In this document: one piece after another, positions 44,457 through 54,396 of the stretch
Layout of the letters: every line of letters starts with the position of its first letter
Position numbering within the stretch: the stretch's first letter is position 1
Source: Bacteroides sp. AN502(2024)
Lineage (GTDB): Bacteria > Bacteroidota > Bacteroidia > Bacteroidales > Bacteroidaceae
Assembly (NCBI RefSeq): GCF_041227145.1
Contig: NZ_JBGFSP010000003.1
Coordinates: 930,001 to 994,000, forward strand
Direction: 5' to 3'
DNA: 64,000 bases
Position numbers and translations under genes: made by a program
The notes under the pieces: generated by a model
Database searches by the model: none
Seen by the model: only the letters and a program-made list of their open reading frames with translations
Told to the model about the DNA's origin: nothing

Positions 44457-45824
44457 TTATTTCTTTTCCCTGGAAGAGGACTCAAAATAAGCTTTCCACA
44501 AATCGGGAATACCGTATCCATAGATGTTATCGGGAAAATCGGCCCTGTCACCCGAGCGACGAACCAATTCTATTACTTCTTTTGCCGTCAGCTTCGGACA
44601 AGCCTGCCACAAGCAAGCCACCATTCCGCACATAATCGGAGAAGAGAAGGAAGTGCCGTTAGCATGTCGAAGATTACCGTTTGTTCCCATTACATCCGAG
44701 TCCTGTCCTACAGCAACCACATCCGGTTTCACCCGTCCGTCCGATGTATTTCCTACGGAAGAAAATGGAGCCAGTTCTCCTCTTTTATTAATAGCCCCTA
44801 CAGTGATTACATTCTCCGCATCTCCCGGCGGGGTAATCTTCTTCCACGAACCCGCACCGGAATTTCCGGCACTGCAAACAACAACTATTCCTTTATCCGC
44901 AGCTTTCGCTGCTTCACGGGACATCAACGCATAATGTCCGTTCAAATCACGAAAGCGATAATTCTTTGCCGGATCGTCAAACGAATAATATCCGAGGGAT
45001 GTATTTACCAAATCCACTCCTACACTGTCGGCAAACTCGATTGCCGCCGCCCAATAATCCTGTTCCACCAGATTCTCCGAATATTCATCCTCGCTACGCA
45101 ACAACCAATAGGAAGCTTCGGGAGCTGTGCCGATCATCACATTCGGCTGATTCATTGCCATGCAAGAGAGAACAGACATGCCGTGGCTGCTTTCCGCATA
45201 GATATCCGCTTCGGGATTTACAAAATCACGCACGCCAAGAATGTTGATGTTCTTCATCGCCTCTATCCTGTCCACATTATGAAATCCGGCATCAATAACA
45301 GCGATTGTCATCCCTTGTCCCTTAAAACCTGCCTTATGAAGAAGATTCGCACGGCTCATCCTTATTTGTGTAATAGCAGGACCATAAAGACTATCGGTGC
45401 GTAACGGATTATTTATCAACGAATCCCTTTGGGTAGATTTCTCCACTTTACCCATCCAAACCCTTTCAGTAGAAAGAACAAAAGGCAATCTTCTTATTTC
45501 ATCTATCAGCATACTATCATTACAGGAGACAGTAACGAAGTTATCCCATTTTCCGGTAACAAGTACGTGAACGCCTTTCTTCCGTATCGCATCTACGTAT
45601 TTCCTACATACCGGCAAGTCGGTGGAATCTATTGCCAATCCCTGTCTTTTTCTCCGTTCAATAGATTTCCCGGACAAGTATTTTTCAGGTTTCTGCAGAG
45701 AGTATTCCGTAGCCGCCTTGTCTTTCAGACTAATACGGTATTTCAAAGTATCGCCCGGCGTGAATTGAGCCGACATGCTGACTGCTATGGCTGTAAAGAG
45801 AATCAATGTAATTAGTTTCTTCAT
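44457..45824 (-). CDS. Exported subtilisin-like (S8) serine protease
   Basis: The 455-residue protein has a signal peptide (ends AVSMSAQ), a propeptide region to about 150, and the catalytic triad: Asp in TIAVIDAGFHNVD, His in ESSHGMSVLSCMA, Ser in HANGTSFSSPIMCGM, with Asn in VVVCSAGNSGAGSW. It should be secreted to the periplasm or beyond. It lies between mnmA and xseA on the same strand. Confidence 0.94.
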   Translation of the reverse strand: MKKLITLILFTAIAVSMSAQFTPGDTLKYRISLKDKAATEYSLQKPEKYLSGKSIERRKRQGLAIDSTDLPVCRKYVDAIRKKGVHVLVTGKWDNFVTVSCNDSMLIDEIRRLPFVLSTERVWMGKVEKSTQRDSLINNPLRTDSLYGPAITQIRMSRANLLHKAGFKGQGMTIAVIDAGFHNVDRIEAMKNINILGVRDFVNPEADIYAESSHGMSVLSCMAMNQPNVMIGTAPEASYWLLRSEDEYSENLVEQDYWAAAIEFADSVGVDLVNTSLGYYSFDDPAKNYRFRDLNGHYALMSREAAKAADKGIVVVCSAGNSGAGSWKKITPPGDAENVITVGAINKRGELAPFSSVGNTSDGRVKPDVVAVGQDSDVMGTNGNLRHANGTSFSSPIMCGMVACLWQACPKLTAKEVIELVRRSGDRADFPDNIYGYGIPDLWKAYFESSSREKK

Positions 45825-45861
45825 ATTATGATTGCTTTATTTTATTTCATTATTGGGGTCT

Positions 45862-46956
45862 TCACTCATCTTTATTCGTCCCGTTCTCTAAAATCACCAA
45901 CCCGATTCCCCGCTGCGAAGCAATAAAAGCTCCACCCAATACACGTTTTCCGTCATAGAACACAGCCGATTGTCCGGGAGCAACAGCCGAAGCTGTTTCA
46001 AGGAAATGCACCAATAGACGACCATCTTCCAAACGTTTCACCCGGCAAGGTAACGGACGACTTCGATAACGAATTCTCACAGCCAGATTCTCACACCGGA
46101 ACAACTCTTGTTCATCCACAATGTTATCCTGTTCCACCAGCATATAGTCGGTTTTCAATTGCTCGGCGTCACCAAGCATCACCGTATTTTTCTGCGGACT
46201 GATTTTCAACACGTAAGCCGGTTTACCTAAGGCAATCTCCAATCCTTTCCGCTGACCGATCGTATAATAAGGCGCCCCCTTATGTCGCCCCAGTTTCACA
46301 CCTTCGGAATTGACAAACCATCCCGTTCCTATCTCGGTGTCCAGTTCCGGACATTGCTCACGGAGAAAGTCGCGATAATCACCTTTAATGAAGCAGACTT
46401 CCATACTTTCTCCCTCTTTTGACTTGGCTTCATAGCCTTTCTCAGCAAGGTATTCCCGAACTTTCACCTTTGTATAATCTCCCAAAGGAAAAATACAACG
46501 CCTCAGTATATCCTGTCCCAATCTCCAAAGGAAATAGGACTGATCTTTCTTCTCATCGTCTCCGGCTACTACATACATGTATCCGTTCCGTTCTTCCAGT
46601 CGTGAATAATGTCCGGTAGCAATCCATTCACAACCCAATTTATCTGCCCATTCCTTCAGAACACGAAACTTGAACAAAGGATTGCACATCACGCATGGAT
46701 TCGGCGTACGTCCCTGCTTATATTCATCTATGAAGTTTTTTACAATAGTCTCTTTAAAAGGTATACGTTCATCCGCCACATAATGTTCGATTCCCATCCG
46801 TGCAGCCAATTCCCTGGCATCTTGCGGTTCATCGCCCCATACACGCATGGTCACTCCTACTATTTCGTATCCTTGTTCTTGCAACATCAGACAAGTGGCG
46901 GTACTGTCAATACCACCGCTCATCCCGACCAACACTCGCTTATTTCGTTCTTTCAT
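45862..46956 (-). CDS. mnmA: tRNA-specific 2-thiouridylase MnmA
   Basis: From the ATG at 46956 the protein has 364 residues. It has the PP-loop [15 protein letters not shown], the first catalytic Cys in [15 protein letters not shown], the second in [15 protein letters not shown], and [16 protein letters not shown]. It puts sulfur on U34 of Lys, Glu and Gln tRNAs. The frame opens upstream to 47004, but the -7 box at 46982-46989 rules that start out. Bacteroides genomes often have more than one mnmA copy. Confidence 0.93.
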   Translation of the reverse strand: MKERNKRVLVGMSGGIDSTATCLMLQEQGYEIVGVTMRVWGDEPQDARELAARMGIEHYVADERIPFKETIVKNFIDEYKQGRTPNPCVMCNPLFKFRVLKEWADKLGCEWIATGHYSRLEERNGYMYVVAGDDEKKDQSYFLWRLGQDILRRCIFPLGDYTKVKVREYLAEKGYEAKSKEGESMEVCFIKGDYRDFLREQCPELDTEIGTGWFVNSEGVKLGRHKGAPYYTIGQRKGLEIALGKPAYVLKISPQKNTVMLGDAEQLKTDYMLVEQDNIVDEQELFRCENLAVRIRYRSRPLPCRVKRLEDGRLLVHFLETASAVAPGQSAVFYDGKRVLGGAFIASQRGIGLVILENGTNKDE

Positions 46957-46981
46957 CCGAATTTTATAAATTACGTGGGCA

Positions 46982-46989
46982 CAAATGTA
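46982..46989 (-). promoter_or_regulatory. Probable -7 box of mnmA
   Basis: The minus strand reads TACATTTG, 26 bases before the ATG at 46956. No -33 TTTG is found at the usual distance. Confidence 0.5.
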
Positions 46990-47030
46990 CAAGATTCTAT
47001 TCAAATAGCCATAGAGAGAATGGGGAAAAG

Positions 47031-48503
47031 CTAGTTGGCCAATAACGTATCCACAAGTTCATAATGATTGATAAAATCATACAACGCAATCTTACGTAAC
47101 ATATAAAACTGATACCACACCGTTTGTATCGAAGAATAATACCTCTTCAAAGCCTCATACAAATCCTTTTGCACCGACGTTATTTCATATATCGAAACCT
47201 TGCCCAATCGGAATTTTGCAGATAAAAGTTCATATTGCTCCTGTGCCAACTGATAGGAACGTTTAGACAGAAAATATAATTTCACGCCATGGTTGTAAGA
47301 ACTCACTTTATCCAATAAATCATTTGCATAACCCATCTCCTCTTCCTCCAATTCCACCATCGTATTACGGTAATTGTTTTTAGCCATCTGTAACTTATTC
47401 CGATTTATTCCCCATTGAAAAATCGGAATCTGAAAACCAATCATGACACCTTGACTATAATCCGGCTTCCTGTAGGCATCCGAAAAATGTTCCGCATACT
47501 GATTTAATCCGTAACTGACATTGATGTTCGCATTGAAACGATTACTTAATTTTGCATTAAACAATGTCTGCTCCGCCTCCAAACGTTTAGCTTCCTGTGA
47601 CAAGGCAAACGGATTATTTTTTCGGGCATATCTTGCCACTACTTCCGACTCAATCGTCAACGGCAACGTAAAATCCGGCATAGCCACCTCTACACTATCC
47701 GGTATTTCATGCTTTCCCAACAACGCCCAAAGCTGCCTAAGCAACCTTTGATAATCTTTTTGAGACGTTTCATACACATAAAGATTATTATTAGCCTGCA
47801 ACTCCAACTGTTTATACTCATATTCAGTGAAATGACCATTATCCAACAACGCTTTTCCCGCAATCAATAACGTATCACTAATCGCTATATTTCTCAAGGC
47901 CAACTTCCGTGTGATATCAGCTAGAAAGAGACTCAAAAAGCCATTTAATGTTTTTATTTGTATTTCAGCCATATCCGAACAATATTGCCTTGCCGCATTA
48001 CGTATTTTTATTTGCTCTATCTTCTTCAACTTCTTATAAGTATAATAACCTCCCCAAAGCTGCTGTGAATAATTCAAAGCCAACGGAGTAGTATTAAAAT
48101 TGTTCCGACGAGTTGAAAATTCAGTTAATACACTCAAATTGGAGCTGACAGAAAATACTCCTCCCGTGACCCCAATCCTCTGCTGAACAGTAAGCCCCAC
48201 ATTACTCGTATTCGAATAATCGTTTACATAAGAATAACTGCCATCGGTAGGATTCTGCATGAGCCGGAGAGAATGATTGAAAGAAACCGGATTCATATTA
48301 AAAGCGATTGAAGGCAGAAAACCTTTCAAATAATTCTTATGAGCCAACGATATATTCTCATAAGCCAATCTTAATTTCTCCGCCGAAGGCGAATGGAAGC
48401 TCCACTCATTCACAACTTTTTCCAAAGTAATCTGTGTCTGCGCCCACAATCCCGTCATGTTCAAAGACAATGCCAGAACAAGACCTATTTTCTTTACCAT
48501 CAT
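47031..48503 (-). CDS. TolC-family outer-membrane channel of the C39 export system
   Basis: The 490-residue protein has a signal peptide (ends MTGLWAQ) and two TolC-type helical halves; the second contains [21 protein letters not shown]. It follows the C39-ABC gene by one base. It would form the outer-membrane exit of the exporter described in the next two entries. Confidence 0.9.
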   Translation of the reverse strand: MMVKKIGLVLALSLNMTGLWAQTQITLEKVVNEWSFHSPSAEKLRLAYENISLAHKNYLKGFLPSIAFNMNPVSFNHSLRLMQNPTDGSYSYVNDYSNTSNVGLTVQQRIGVTGGVFSVSSNLSVLTEFSTRRNNFNTTPLALNYSQQLWGGYYTYKKLKKIEQIKIRNAARQYCSDMAEIQIKTLNGFLSLFLADITRKLALRNIAISDTLLIAGKALLDNGHFTEYEYKQLELQANNNLYVYETSQKDYQRLLRQLWALLGKHEIPDSVEVAMPDFTLPLTIESEVVARYARKNNPFALSQEAKRLEAEQTLFNAKLSNRFNANINVSYGLNQYAEHFSDAYRKPDYSQGVMIGFQIPIFQWGINRNKLQMAKNNYRNTMVELEEEEMGYANDLLDKVSSYNHGVKLYFLSKRSYQLAQEQYELLSAKFRLGKVSIYEITSVQKDLYEALKRYYSSIQTVWYQFYMLRKIALYDFINHYELVDTLLAN

Positions 48504-48504
48504 A

Positions 48505-50682
48505 CTATTCCTGTGACGATACCAATGAATAATAATATCCTTTCTTCTCCATCAACTCATCATGCTTTCCTATTTCTACGATATAGCCTTGATTCATCAC
48601 TACAATCTGGTCTGCATTTCGTACCGTACTCAGTCTGTGTGCAATGACCACCACCGTCCGGTTATGAAATGCACTATTCAATGCTTCCACAATCTTTCGT
48701 TCATTTATCACATCCAGAGAATTTGTAGCTTCATCCAGAAACAGGAAATCCGGATTGCGATATAATGCCCTCGCTATCAACAATCGCTGCTTTTGTCCTC
48801 CGCTCAATCCTCGCCCTGCCTCCCCGATCATTGTGTCATAGCCTTTAGGCATGGAATTGATTTCATCTTCAATCTGTGCGATACGGCAAACCTCATGCAG
48901 ACGTTTATAATCAATATGCTCGTCATCAAGCACTATGTTATTCACAATCGTATCGCTAAACAATTTACCTTCCTGCATCACCACACCACACATATCCCGC
49001 CAATGCCGTAAGTTGATAGTCGACACATTCATTCCTCCCATTTTGATTTCACCAAAACTCGGTTTGTATAGCCTCACTAATAGTTTCAGCAATGTAGATT
49101 TACCGCTTCCGCTCCCACCCACGATAGCGGTAACCTTGTTTTGGGGTATACGCAGGTAGATATTTTTAAGTACCATAGGCGCATTCACCGAATATTGGAA
49201 ATGTACATTTTCCAACGTAATATCCCGGCATTCCGGCACGATAGAAGTGCTACCGATAGCCAACTGTTCTTCTTCATCGTCCAATTGGCGAATCTCATTC
49301 ATCCTCAAGAAACTAATCTTGGCATATTGCGCCGAGATAACGAAATTGATGAATTGAATCAACGGTCCGTTCAGCATGCCGATAATAAACTGGGTAGAAA
49401 TCATTATACCGAAGGTGATATCCCCCGTAATCACTGCACTGGCACAATAAAAAACAATCGCCATATTCTTGATATTCTCGATAAACTGTGCTCCCAAATT
49501 CTGCGAATTGGTTACATTCAGTACCCGTTTGTTTACTTTATAAAGCCGTGCCTGAATCTCTTCCCACTTCCATCGCCGATGTTTCTCATAATTATAGATT
49601 TTAATATCCTGAATAGCCGACACCGTTTCCACCCAATAACTTTGGTCTTTCGACACCAGCTCAAAATATTCCCAATCCAACTTCTTACGGATACTCAAGA
49701 ATAGCAACACCCATAACACATACAATAGAGAACCTGCCAGAAAAATATAAAAAATAACCGCATTATAAACGAGCAATATAATACCGAATACAGCAAACGT
49801 GAGCATTGAGAATATCAACGAAAGAGAATTGTTCATAATAAAGCTACGTATACGCTCGTGGTCGCGGGCTCTCTGAAGTATATCTCCCAGCAGTTTATTC
49901 TCAAAGAAAGTGACCGGAAGCTTCATCAATTTTATCAGATAATCAGATATAAGGGCTATGTTCACTCTGGAGGTGATATGTAAAAGAATCCAATCACGCA
50001 CCACATTAAATATCGTTATGCTCAATAAGATACTGATATTACCGATCAATACCATATGGATGAAATTGAGGTCGGAAGTTTTAATGCCGACGTCAATCAC
50101 TGCTTTTGAGATAAAAGGAAGTATCCCCTGAAGCAAGGTGACAAGCAGCATAACAATAAAAATCGTCGCAAAGTTCTTTCGGTAAGGCATAAAATAACGA
50201 AGGATACTGATAAAGCTATTCTTCTCCATCTCTTTCTGCTCCCTACTTCTTTGAAAATCAACCGTCGGTTCAACTGCCAACAACACTCCCTTTTCCTCCC
50301 CCTTCGGATACCATCCGCGACGAAACTCCTCATGCGTATATTTTATACGTCCTTTGGCGGGGTCGGAAACCCATACATGACGTTTATCGGCATGATAAAT
50401 CACAATAAAGTGGTTCTCATTCCAAAAGAGAACAGCAGGAAACGGTACACTGCCCACTACCTCTTCTATTGTACACTTAATCGCCAATGTCCGTAATCCG
50501 ATACTCTCCGCCCCTGTACTCAAATCGAGTAAAGAAACGCCTTGATTGGTAATTCCGCAGCGGTCCCGCAGATATTGCAAGGAATAATATCTTCCAAAAT
50601 ATTTAGCTATTATTTTCAGGCTCGCAGGTCCACAGTCCTGCGAATCCATCTGGTATTCAACCGGGAAACGTTTTAATATCAT
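48505..50682 (-). CDS. C39-peptidase ABC exporter (bacteriocin-type PCAT)
   Basis: The 725-residue protein has an N-terminal C39 cysteine peptidase: catalytic Cys17 in MDSQDCGPASLK, the His in NENHFIVIYH, and DPAKG for the Asp. Six membrane helices follow (about 160-440), then an ABC ATPase with GGSGSGKSTLL, GLSGGQKQRLLIARAL and FLDEATNSLD. Such proteins cut Gly-Gly leaders and export the rest. Two Gly-Gly-leader genes lie in the same cluster. It overlaps no gene and lies 15 bases after the HlyD gene. Confidence 0.95.
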   Translation of the reverse strand: MILKRFPVEYQMDSQDCGPASLKIIAKYFGRYYSLQYLRDRCGITNQGVSLLDLSTGAESIGLRTLAIKCTIEEVVGSVPFPAVLFWNENHFIVIYHADKRHVWVSDPAKGRIKYTHEEFRRGWYPKGEEKGVLLAVEPTVDFQRSREQKEMEKNSFISILRYFMPYRKNFATIFIVMLLVTLLQGILPFISKAVIDVGIKTSDLNFIHMVLIGNISILLSITIFNVVRDWILLHITSRVNIALISDYLIKLMKLPVTFFENKLLGDILQRARDHERIRSFIMNNSLSLIFSMLTFAVFGIILLVYNAVIFYIFLAGSLLYVLWVLLFLSIRKKLDWEYFELVSKDQSYWVETVSAIQDIKIYNYEKHRRWKWEEIQARLYKVNKRVLNVTNSQNLGAQFIENIKNMAIVFYCASAVITGDITFGIMISTQFIIGMLNGPLIQFINFVISAQYAKISFLRMNEIRQLDDEEEQLAIGSTSIVPECRDITLENVHFQYSVNAPMVLKNIYLRIPQNKVTAIVGGSGSGKSTLLKLLVRLYKPSFGEIKMGGMNVSTINLRHWRDMCGVVMQEGKLFSDTIVNNIVLDDEHIDYKRLHEVCRIAQIEDEINSMPKGYDTMIGEAGRGLSGGQKQRLLIARALYRNPDFLFLDEATNSLDVINERKIVEALNSAFHNRTVVVIAHRLSTVRNADQIVVMNQGYIVEIGKHDELMEKKGYYYSLVSSQE

Positions 50683-50697
50683 CAGTCACCAAGGGTT

Positions 50698-52020
50698 TTA
50701 TTTTTCTGTTTTTGCTTTCAGATTGTCGAATAACCTTTCAATCAATCTTTTAGGTTTTGTTATTATCTCCACATTGCCGATACTCTCAAAATCAAGCATC
50801 AGTTCTTTCCCGAAATTTGTATGCGCTCCGTTGGGAAACGAAATTATGACCCGATAAGCATTCGCACTCTTGCCGTCAGCCATCTGCATTTTATGCGACA
50901 GGCGCGAAACCGACTGCACCTTTCCTCTCAACAGTCCATACTCATCATAAGGGTAGTTCTCAATCTTCACATTAGCGGTCTGCCCTACTTTTATCTTACC
51001 CACCCCGTAAGAAGGTATCATCACCTCTCCCACCATTTTATTCTTTGAAGGGATTATTGAGAAGAGTTCCTGCCCGTTCTGTACAAAACCGTTTTCCCGC
51101 CAGAATCCTAGAAATTCCAGTTCTCCGCTGACAGGAGCATACTGCACATACTTCTCTTTCCACATCCGAATCGCATTTGTCAGTTCATTCTTACGCGCCA
51201 ACAGTTCGGCAAATAGCTTATCTCTATTTTCCTGTTCCTCCAAACCCACCTGCTCCAGTTCTTGTCTGTTTTTATAGATTTGTGCCTGCCGGGAGAGCAT
51301 CTCATTCCGAAACGCTTCATAATTATCTTTATGTGACAAATACTCGGAAGATTGCCTCAAATATTCCTCTTCACTTATTGCTTTCTGAGCAGCCAATGTG
51401 CTATCCTTTCTCGTTCTATCCCCGCTTATATGCAGCAATTGCTTTTTCAAGGTATCTTCTTTCTTCATATTTCGGATAATTTCTTCGTCAATCCTTATCT
51501 GGCGTTGTAAACCTAAACGCCGGATTTTATACATATCCGACTCCACAAAACGCAAATACTGCAAATGAGCAATCATAAATGCACTAAAAGAGGAAGCAAT
51601 TTCGCCTAAGGTCAGCGAGGGAGGGACGGACAACTGACCAAGGAAACGGATATTATAGACAGACAACAGTGAGTCTATCCTAAGCACATCCTCATAATTG
51701 ACACCACTCTCAATGTAGCCGATTACATCCCCTTCCGATACCCTGCTTTTATCTGTTATCAGAAGATGAACTTTCCCGGTACTATTAGCAACCAAGCGCA
51801 CGGGAGCGGAGTGGGCAGTAATAATAATCTGCCCGTCCACCGTATCCGGATACTTGATGATAAATCCCAGCAAAAGAACGACTCCTATCAGTATACCGGT
51901 TATGACAGCCACCCAAGTAGCTCCATTGGTTGGCATACGGTCAATGATGGCTTGGACTTCTTCACTACGCTCCGTTGGAGAAGCCGCTTGCCGTTCTTCA
52001 GAAATATCATTTTTCACCAT
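50698..52020 (-). CDS. HlyD-family secretion adaptor
   Basis: The 440-residue protein has a short cytoplasmic N-terminus, a membrane helix (WVAVITGILIGVVLLLGFII), a barrel-sandwich domain (VRLVANSTGKVHLLITDKS), a coiled coil (about 150-280) and the C-terminal half (YAPVSGELEFLGFWRENGF). It joins the C39-ABC protein to the TolC channel in a tripartite type I path. Confidence 0.92.
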   Translation of the reverse strand: MVKNDISEERQAASPTERSEEVQAIIDRMPTNGATWVAVITGILIGVVLLLGFIIKYPDTVDGQIIITAHSAPVRLVANSTGKVHLLITDKSRVSEGDVIGYIESGVNYEDVLRIDSLLSVYNIRFLGQLSVPPSLTLGEIASSFSAFMIAHLQYLRFVESDMYKIRRLGLQRQIRIDEEIIRNMKKEDTLKKQLLHISGDRTRKDSTLAAQKAISEEEYLRQSSEYLSHKDNYEAFRNEMLSRQAQIYKNRQELEQVGLEEQENRDKLFAELLARKNELTNAIRMWKEKYVQYAPVSGELEFLGFWRENGFVQNGQELFSIIPSKNKMVGEVMIPSYGVGKIKVGQTANVKIENYPYDEYGLLRGKVQSVSRLSHKMQMADGKSANAYRVIISFPNGAHTNFGKELMLDFESIGNVEIITKPKRLIERLFDNLKAKTEK

Positions 52021-52043
52021 ATCTTTTCATAGAAAGTTTATTG

Positions 52044-52910
52044 TCAGAAAGTTTGAAGAAGTATCTCCGGTTGTTTCAAATTCGGCTGAATCACTCGAAC
52101 CCAAATTTCTCTGCTATTTACCGGACGTCCAGGCAACCGAAAACTAACCTCTAATAAATTCTCAGAGATGAATCCGAACTCAAGCTTACTGTCTGCACCT
52201 GTCAGTTCTGGTTCTGTTACCGATTTAAAGATTTTCTCCACATAAGTGTTGTCCGATGTTTGTTCATAAGTTCCCATTGCCGTTATGACAGACCTTCCAT
52301 TCATAGTGGATAAATGCATATTGAAAAAATTCTTATCTGAAGAAAATATCTTCAAATAAGGTCCGGTTTGAATATCAAACTTTCCGTAACCTAGAGGCTT
52401 GACACGGGTACAAATTTGCCAGATTCCCTCCAAAGAGGCTTTTATATTCTTATTCACCGTCACACTATTACTCGAAGATGCCGACTGGCTTTTCCCCGTC
52501 AATCGGAAACTAACCGGAATAGTATACGACACCGGAACTTTCTTTCCTTTCTCTCTACCAGGTATCCATTTACCGGGAATTCCTTTCACTGCCCGAAGAG
52601 CCTCTTCATCCAACGACGGTTCAACTCCCCGCACGACTTTAAAGTCTGAAATTTTACCGTTCTTCTTTACCACGAATTGCACAAGTACGTTTCCCGATAT
52701 TCCTTTTTCCTGAGCCTCTGTCGGATATTTCACGGTCTCTGTCAAATATTTCATTATTCCTTCTTGACCACCTTGGGAGTATACAGGCATTTGATCTACA
52801 TACAAATAAACTCCGTCTTCACGCACTTGAATCATTTTCTTTTGAGCAAACATTTGGATACTGTTACATATCCAAACTAATAATAAAAAACTAAAGGTAA
52901 ACTTTTTCAT
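52044..52910 (-). CDS. Exported TonB-C / DUF4488-like protein
   Basis: The 288-residue protein has a signal peptide (ends SIQMFAQ), a TonB C-terminal domain (about 40-145, with GGQEGIMKYLTETVKYPTEA and ending PVSFRLTG), and a C-terminal part (about 165-285, LEGIWQICTRVKPLGYGKF...) that resembles DUF4488. It lies 23 bases upstream of the HlyD gene. Its role in export is not known. Confidence 0.75.
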   Translation of the reverse strand: MKKFTFSFLLLVWICNSIQMFAQKKMIQVREDGVYLYVDQMPVYSQGGQEGIMKYLTETVKYPTEAQEKGISGNVLVQFVVKKNGKISDFKVVRGVEPSLDEEALRAVKGIPGKWIPGREKGKKVPVSYTIPVSFRLTGKSQSASSSNSVTVNKNIKASLEGIWQICTRVKPLGYGKFDIQTGPYLKIFSSDKNFFNMHLSTMNGRSVITAMGTYEQTSDNTYVEKIFKSVTEPELTGADSKLEFGFISENLLEVSFRLPGRPVNSREIWVRVIQPNLKQPEILLQTF

Positions 52911-53019
52911 AATACTTAATTTATTGATAATTTAATATGTCATTTTATCGTTTTTTTTCTTGCAGTTAGCAGTAATGGAATTACAAATAATCGTTATGTG
53001 ATTACATTATACCTCTATT

Positions 53020-53631
53020 TCAAGGTAAAGAAACAGAAGCTTTCCCAGAAGATATAGCAAAAGCTGCTTTCATGTCTTTCACAATCATTGGATATTTCTT
53101 TTGCATTTTGTCATGCAATTCAGAATACAGACGTATATCTTCTTTTGTTGAATGTAAACTATGAAAGAAAAAATACCAAAAAGAAAAAACATCTTCTTGT
53201 CTTAATAAGGACAAACGTTGAAACATCACTTCCGGTTTCTTTTGCATAGCTTTTCTGACAACCATTTGCAGATAATTAGGTGCATCAGCTTCCCATCTTC
53301 CACCGATACTTAGTGCTATCAATTTATCACAATAAATAGAGTCAGGCAATAAAGTTACCAGATTTCCTAAACCATTCACAATATGATCATACCCCAATTT
53401 ATACATAGTCAAATCTTCCTTAAGATAAAAATCATAAGTGCTCAAAAAAGATTTCCATGTATCAGGAAATGCGTCAAGGAATTCTTTCTGAACTTCTACA
53501 GACTTTTTATTTCGTACCAACTCTCGATAAGAAGAGTTCAACCGTAATGTATCAACATTATTTTGCGCAGCCAATACAGCCGAGCAGAACAATAAAAGAG
53601 AAAACAAATAAGTTCTAATCATAACAATCAT
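53020..53631 (-). CDS. Hypothetical exported protein overlapping the Gly-Gly-leader gene
   Basis: The 203-residue protein has a signal peptide (TYLFSLLLFCSAVLAAQ) and otherwise helical sequence without a recognised domain (for example YDFYLKEDLTMYKLGYDHI). Its ATG overlaps the stop of the upstream DUF5675-like gene in ATGA, so the two are made together. The exported, small and coupled character would fit an immunity or helper protein. That is inference only. Confidence 0.7.
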   Translation of the reverse strand: MIVMIRTYLFSLLLFCSAVLAAQNNVDTLRLNSSYRELVRNKKSVEVQKEFLDAFPDTWKSFLSTYDFYLKEDLTMYKLGYDHIVNGLGNLVTLLPDSIYCDKLIALSIGGRWEADAPNYLQMVVRKAMQKKPEVMFQRLSLLRQEDVFSFWYFFFHSLHSTKEDIRLYSELHDKMQKKYPMIVKDMKAAFAISSGKASVSLP

Positions 53632-54362
53632 CCATAAATATTAATAGTTACTCCACTTGAGCCATTTCTTTCAAAGAAGTCAAACAATTCCGAACAAGCA
53701 CTACGACTGTTAGATACTGTAGGATCTCCTACTCCCGTCACACCCGTTGTACCAGGCAACAGACACCCTAAAGTATCATTGCCTGTATTTCCCGGATGTA
53801 TCAAAATGGCACTTCTCCCAGAGACTCCTTCCACTTGGTAATAACCAGATTGCCCATGATAAGTAGAAGGAACTACATTATAAGTCCCAGAAGGGATTGC
53901 TGTATCAGACCCGGCAACAGTCTCCCTGTCATAATCACGTCCCGGCTCAAGCATTACTCCTGTTATTTGCCCCACTACACATCCTGCAGCATCATATGCA
54001 GTAGCCATATAATGTCCCAATGTTGAATCGTTTCCAAAATCTGTTCGATTCAAATTCACTACAACACGAACTCCACTAGTCATTGTACACTCCTGACCAT
54101 TATAGCTACCTGTTGTTCCATAAGAACCTGTCGGACCTGCTCCACCAATATTGTCTCCATAATTTCCTCCAGCATACCCTGTATTATCGCCATCATAAGG
54201 ACCTACCCAGCCAGTTATATTGTCCACGCCTGTAGTGCCAGTATATCCTGTAGAACCTGTATACCCTGCCGTACCACCTACATACATTTTCTGATTTTCT
54301 TCACTGATAATCGGCATAACCTTTGCCAATTCATCCAAACTCTTACGTGTTACTTTTCTCAT
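53628..54362 (-). CDS. Gly-Gly-leader protein with DUF5675-like domain (probable export cargo)
   Basis: The 244-residue protein has an N-terminal leader of 30 residues ending in a double glycine (SLDELAKVMP...MYVGG, G29 G30), the processing signal of C39 exporters. Residues 31-90 are rich in Gly, Thr and Tyr (TGYTGTTG). Residues about 92-244 look like DUF5675: RDYDRETV, IPSGTYNVVPS, ILIHPGN with His189, and TLGC with Cys200. The His/Cys pair in this spacing resembles an L,D-transpeptidase-like site. The cargo is read in one cluster with its exporter, a glycosyltransferase and a LanC-like protein. The job is unknown; a secreted wall-active protein is one possibility. Confidence 0.8.
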   Translation of the reverse strand: MRKVTRKSLDELAKVMPIISEENQKMYVGGTAGYTGSTGYTGTTGVDNITGWVGPYDGDNTGYAGGNYGDNIGGAGPTGSYGTTGSYNGQECTMTSGVRVVVNLNRTDFGNDSTLGHYMATAYDAAGCVVGQITGVMLEPGRDYDRETVAGSDTAIPSGTYNVVPSTYHGQSGYYQVEGVSGRSAILIHPGNTGNDTLGCLLPGTTGVTGVGDPTVSNSRSACSELFDFFERNGSSGVTINIYG

Positions 54363-54396
54363 AAATCAATTTTTTAATTAAACAATATATTAACCA

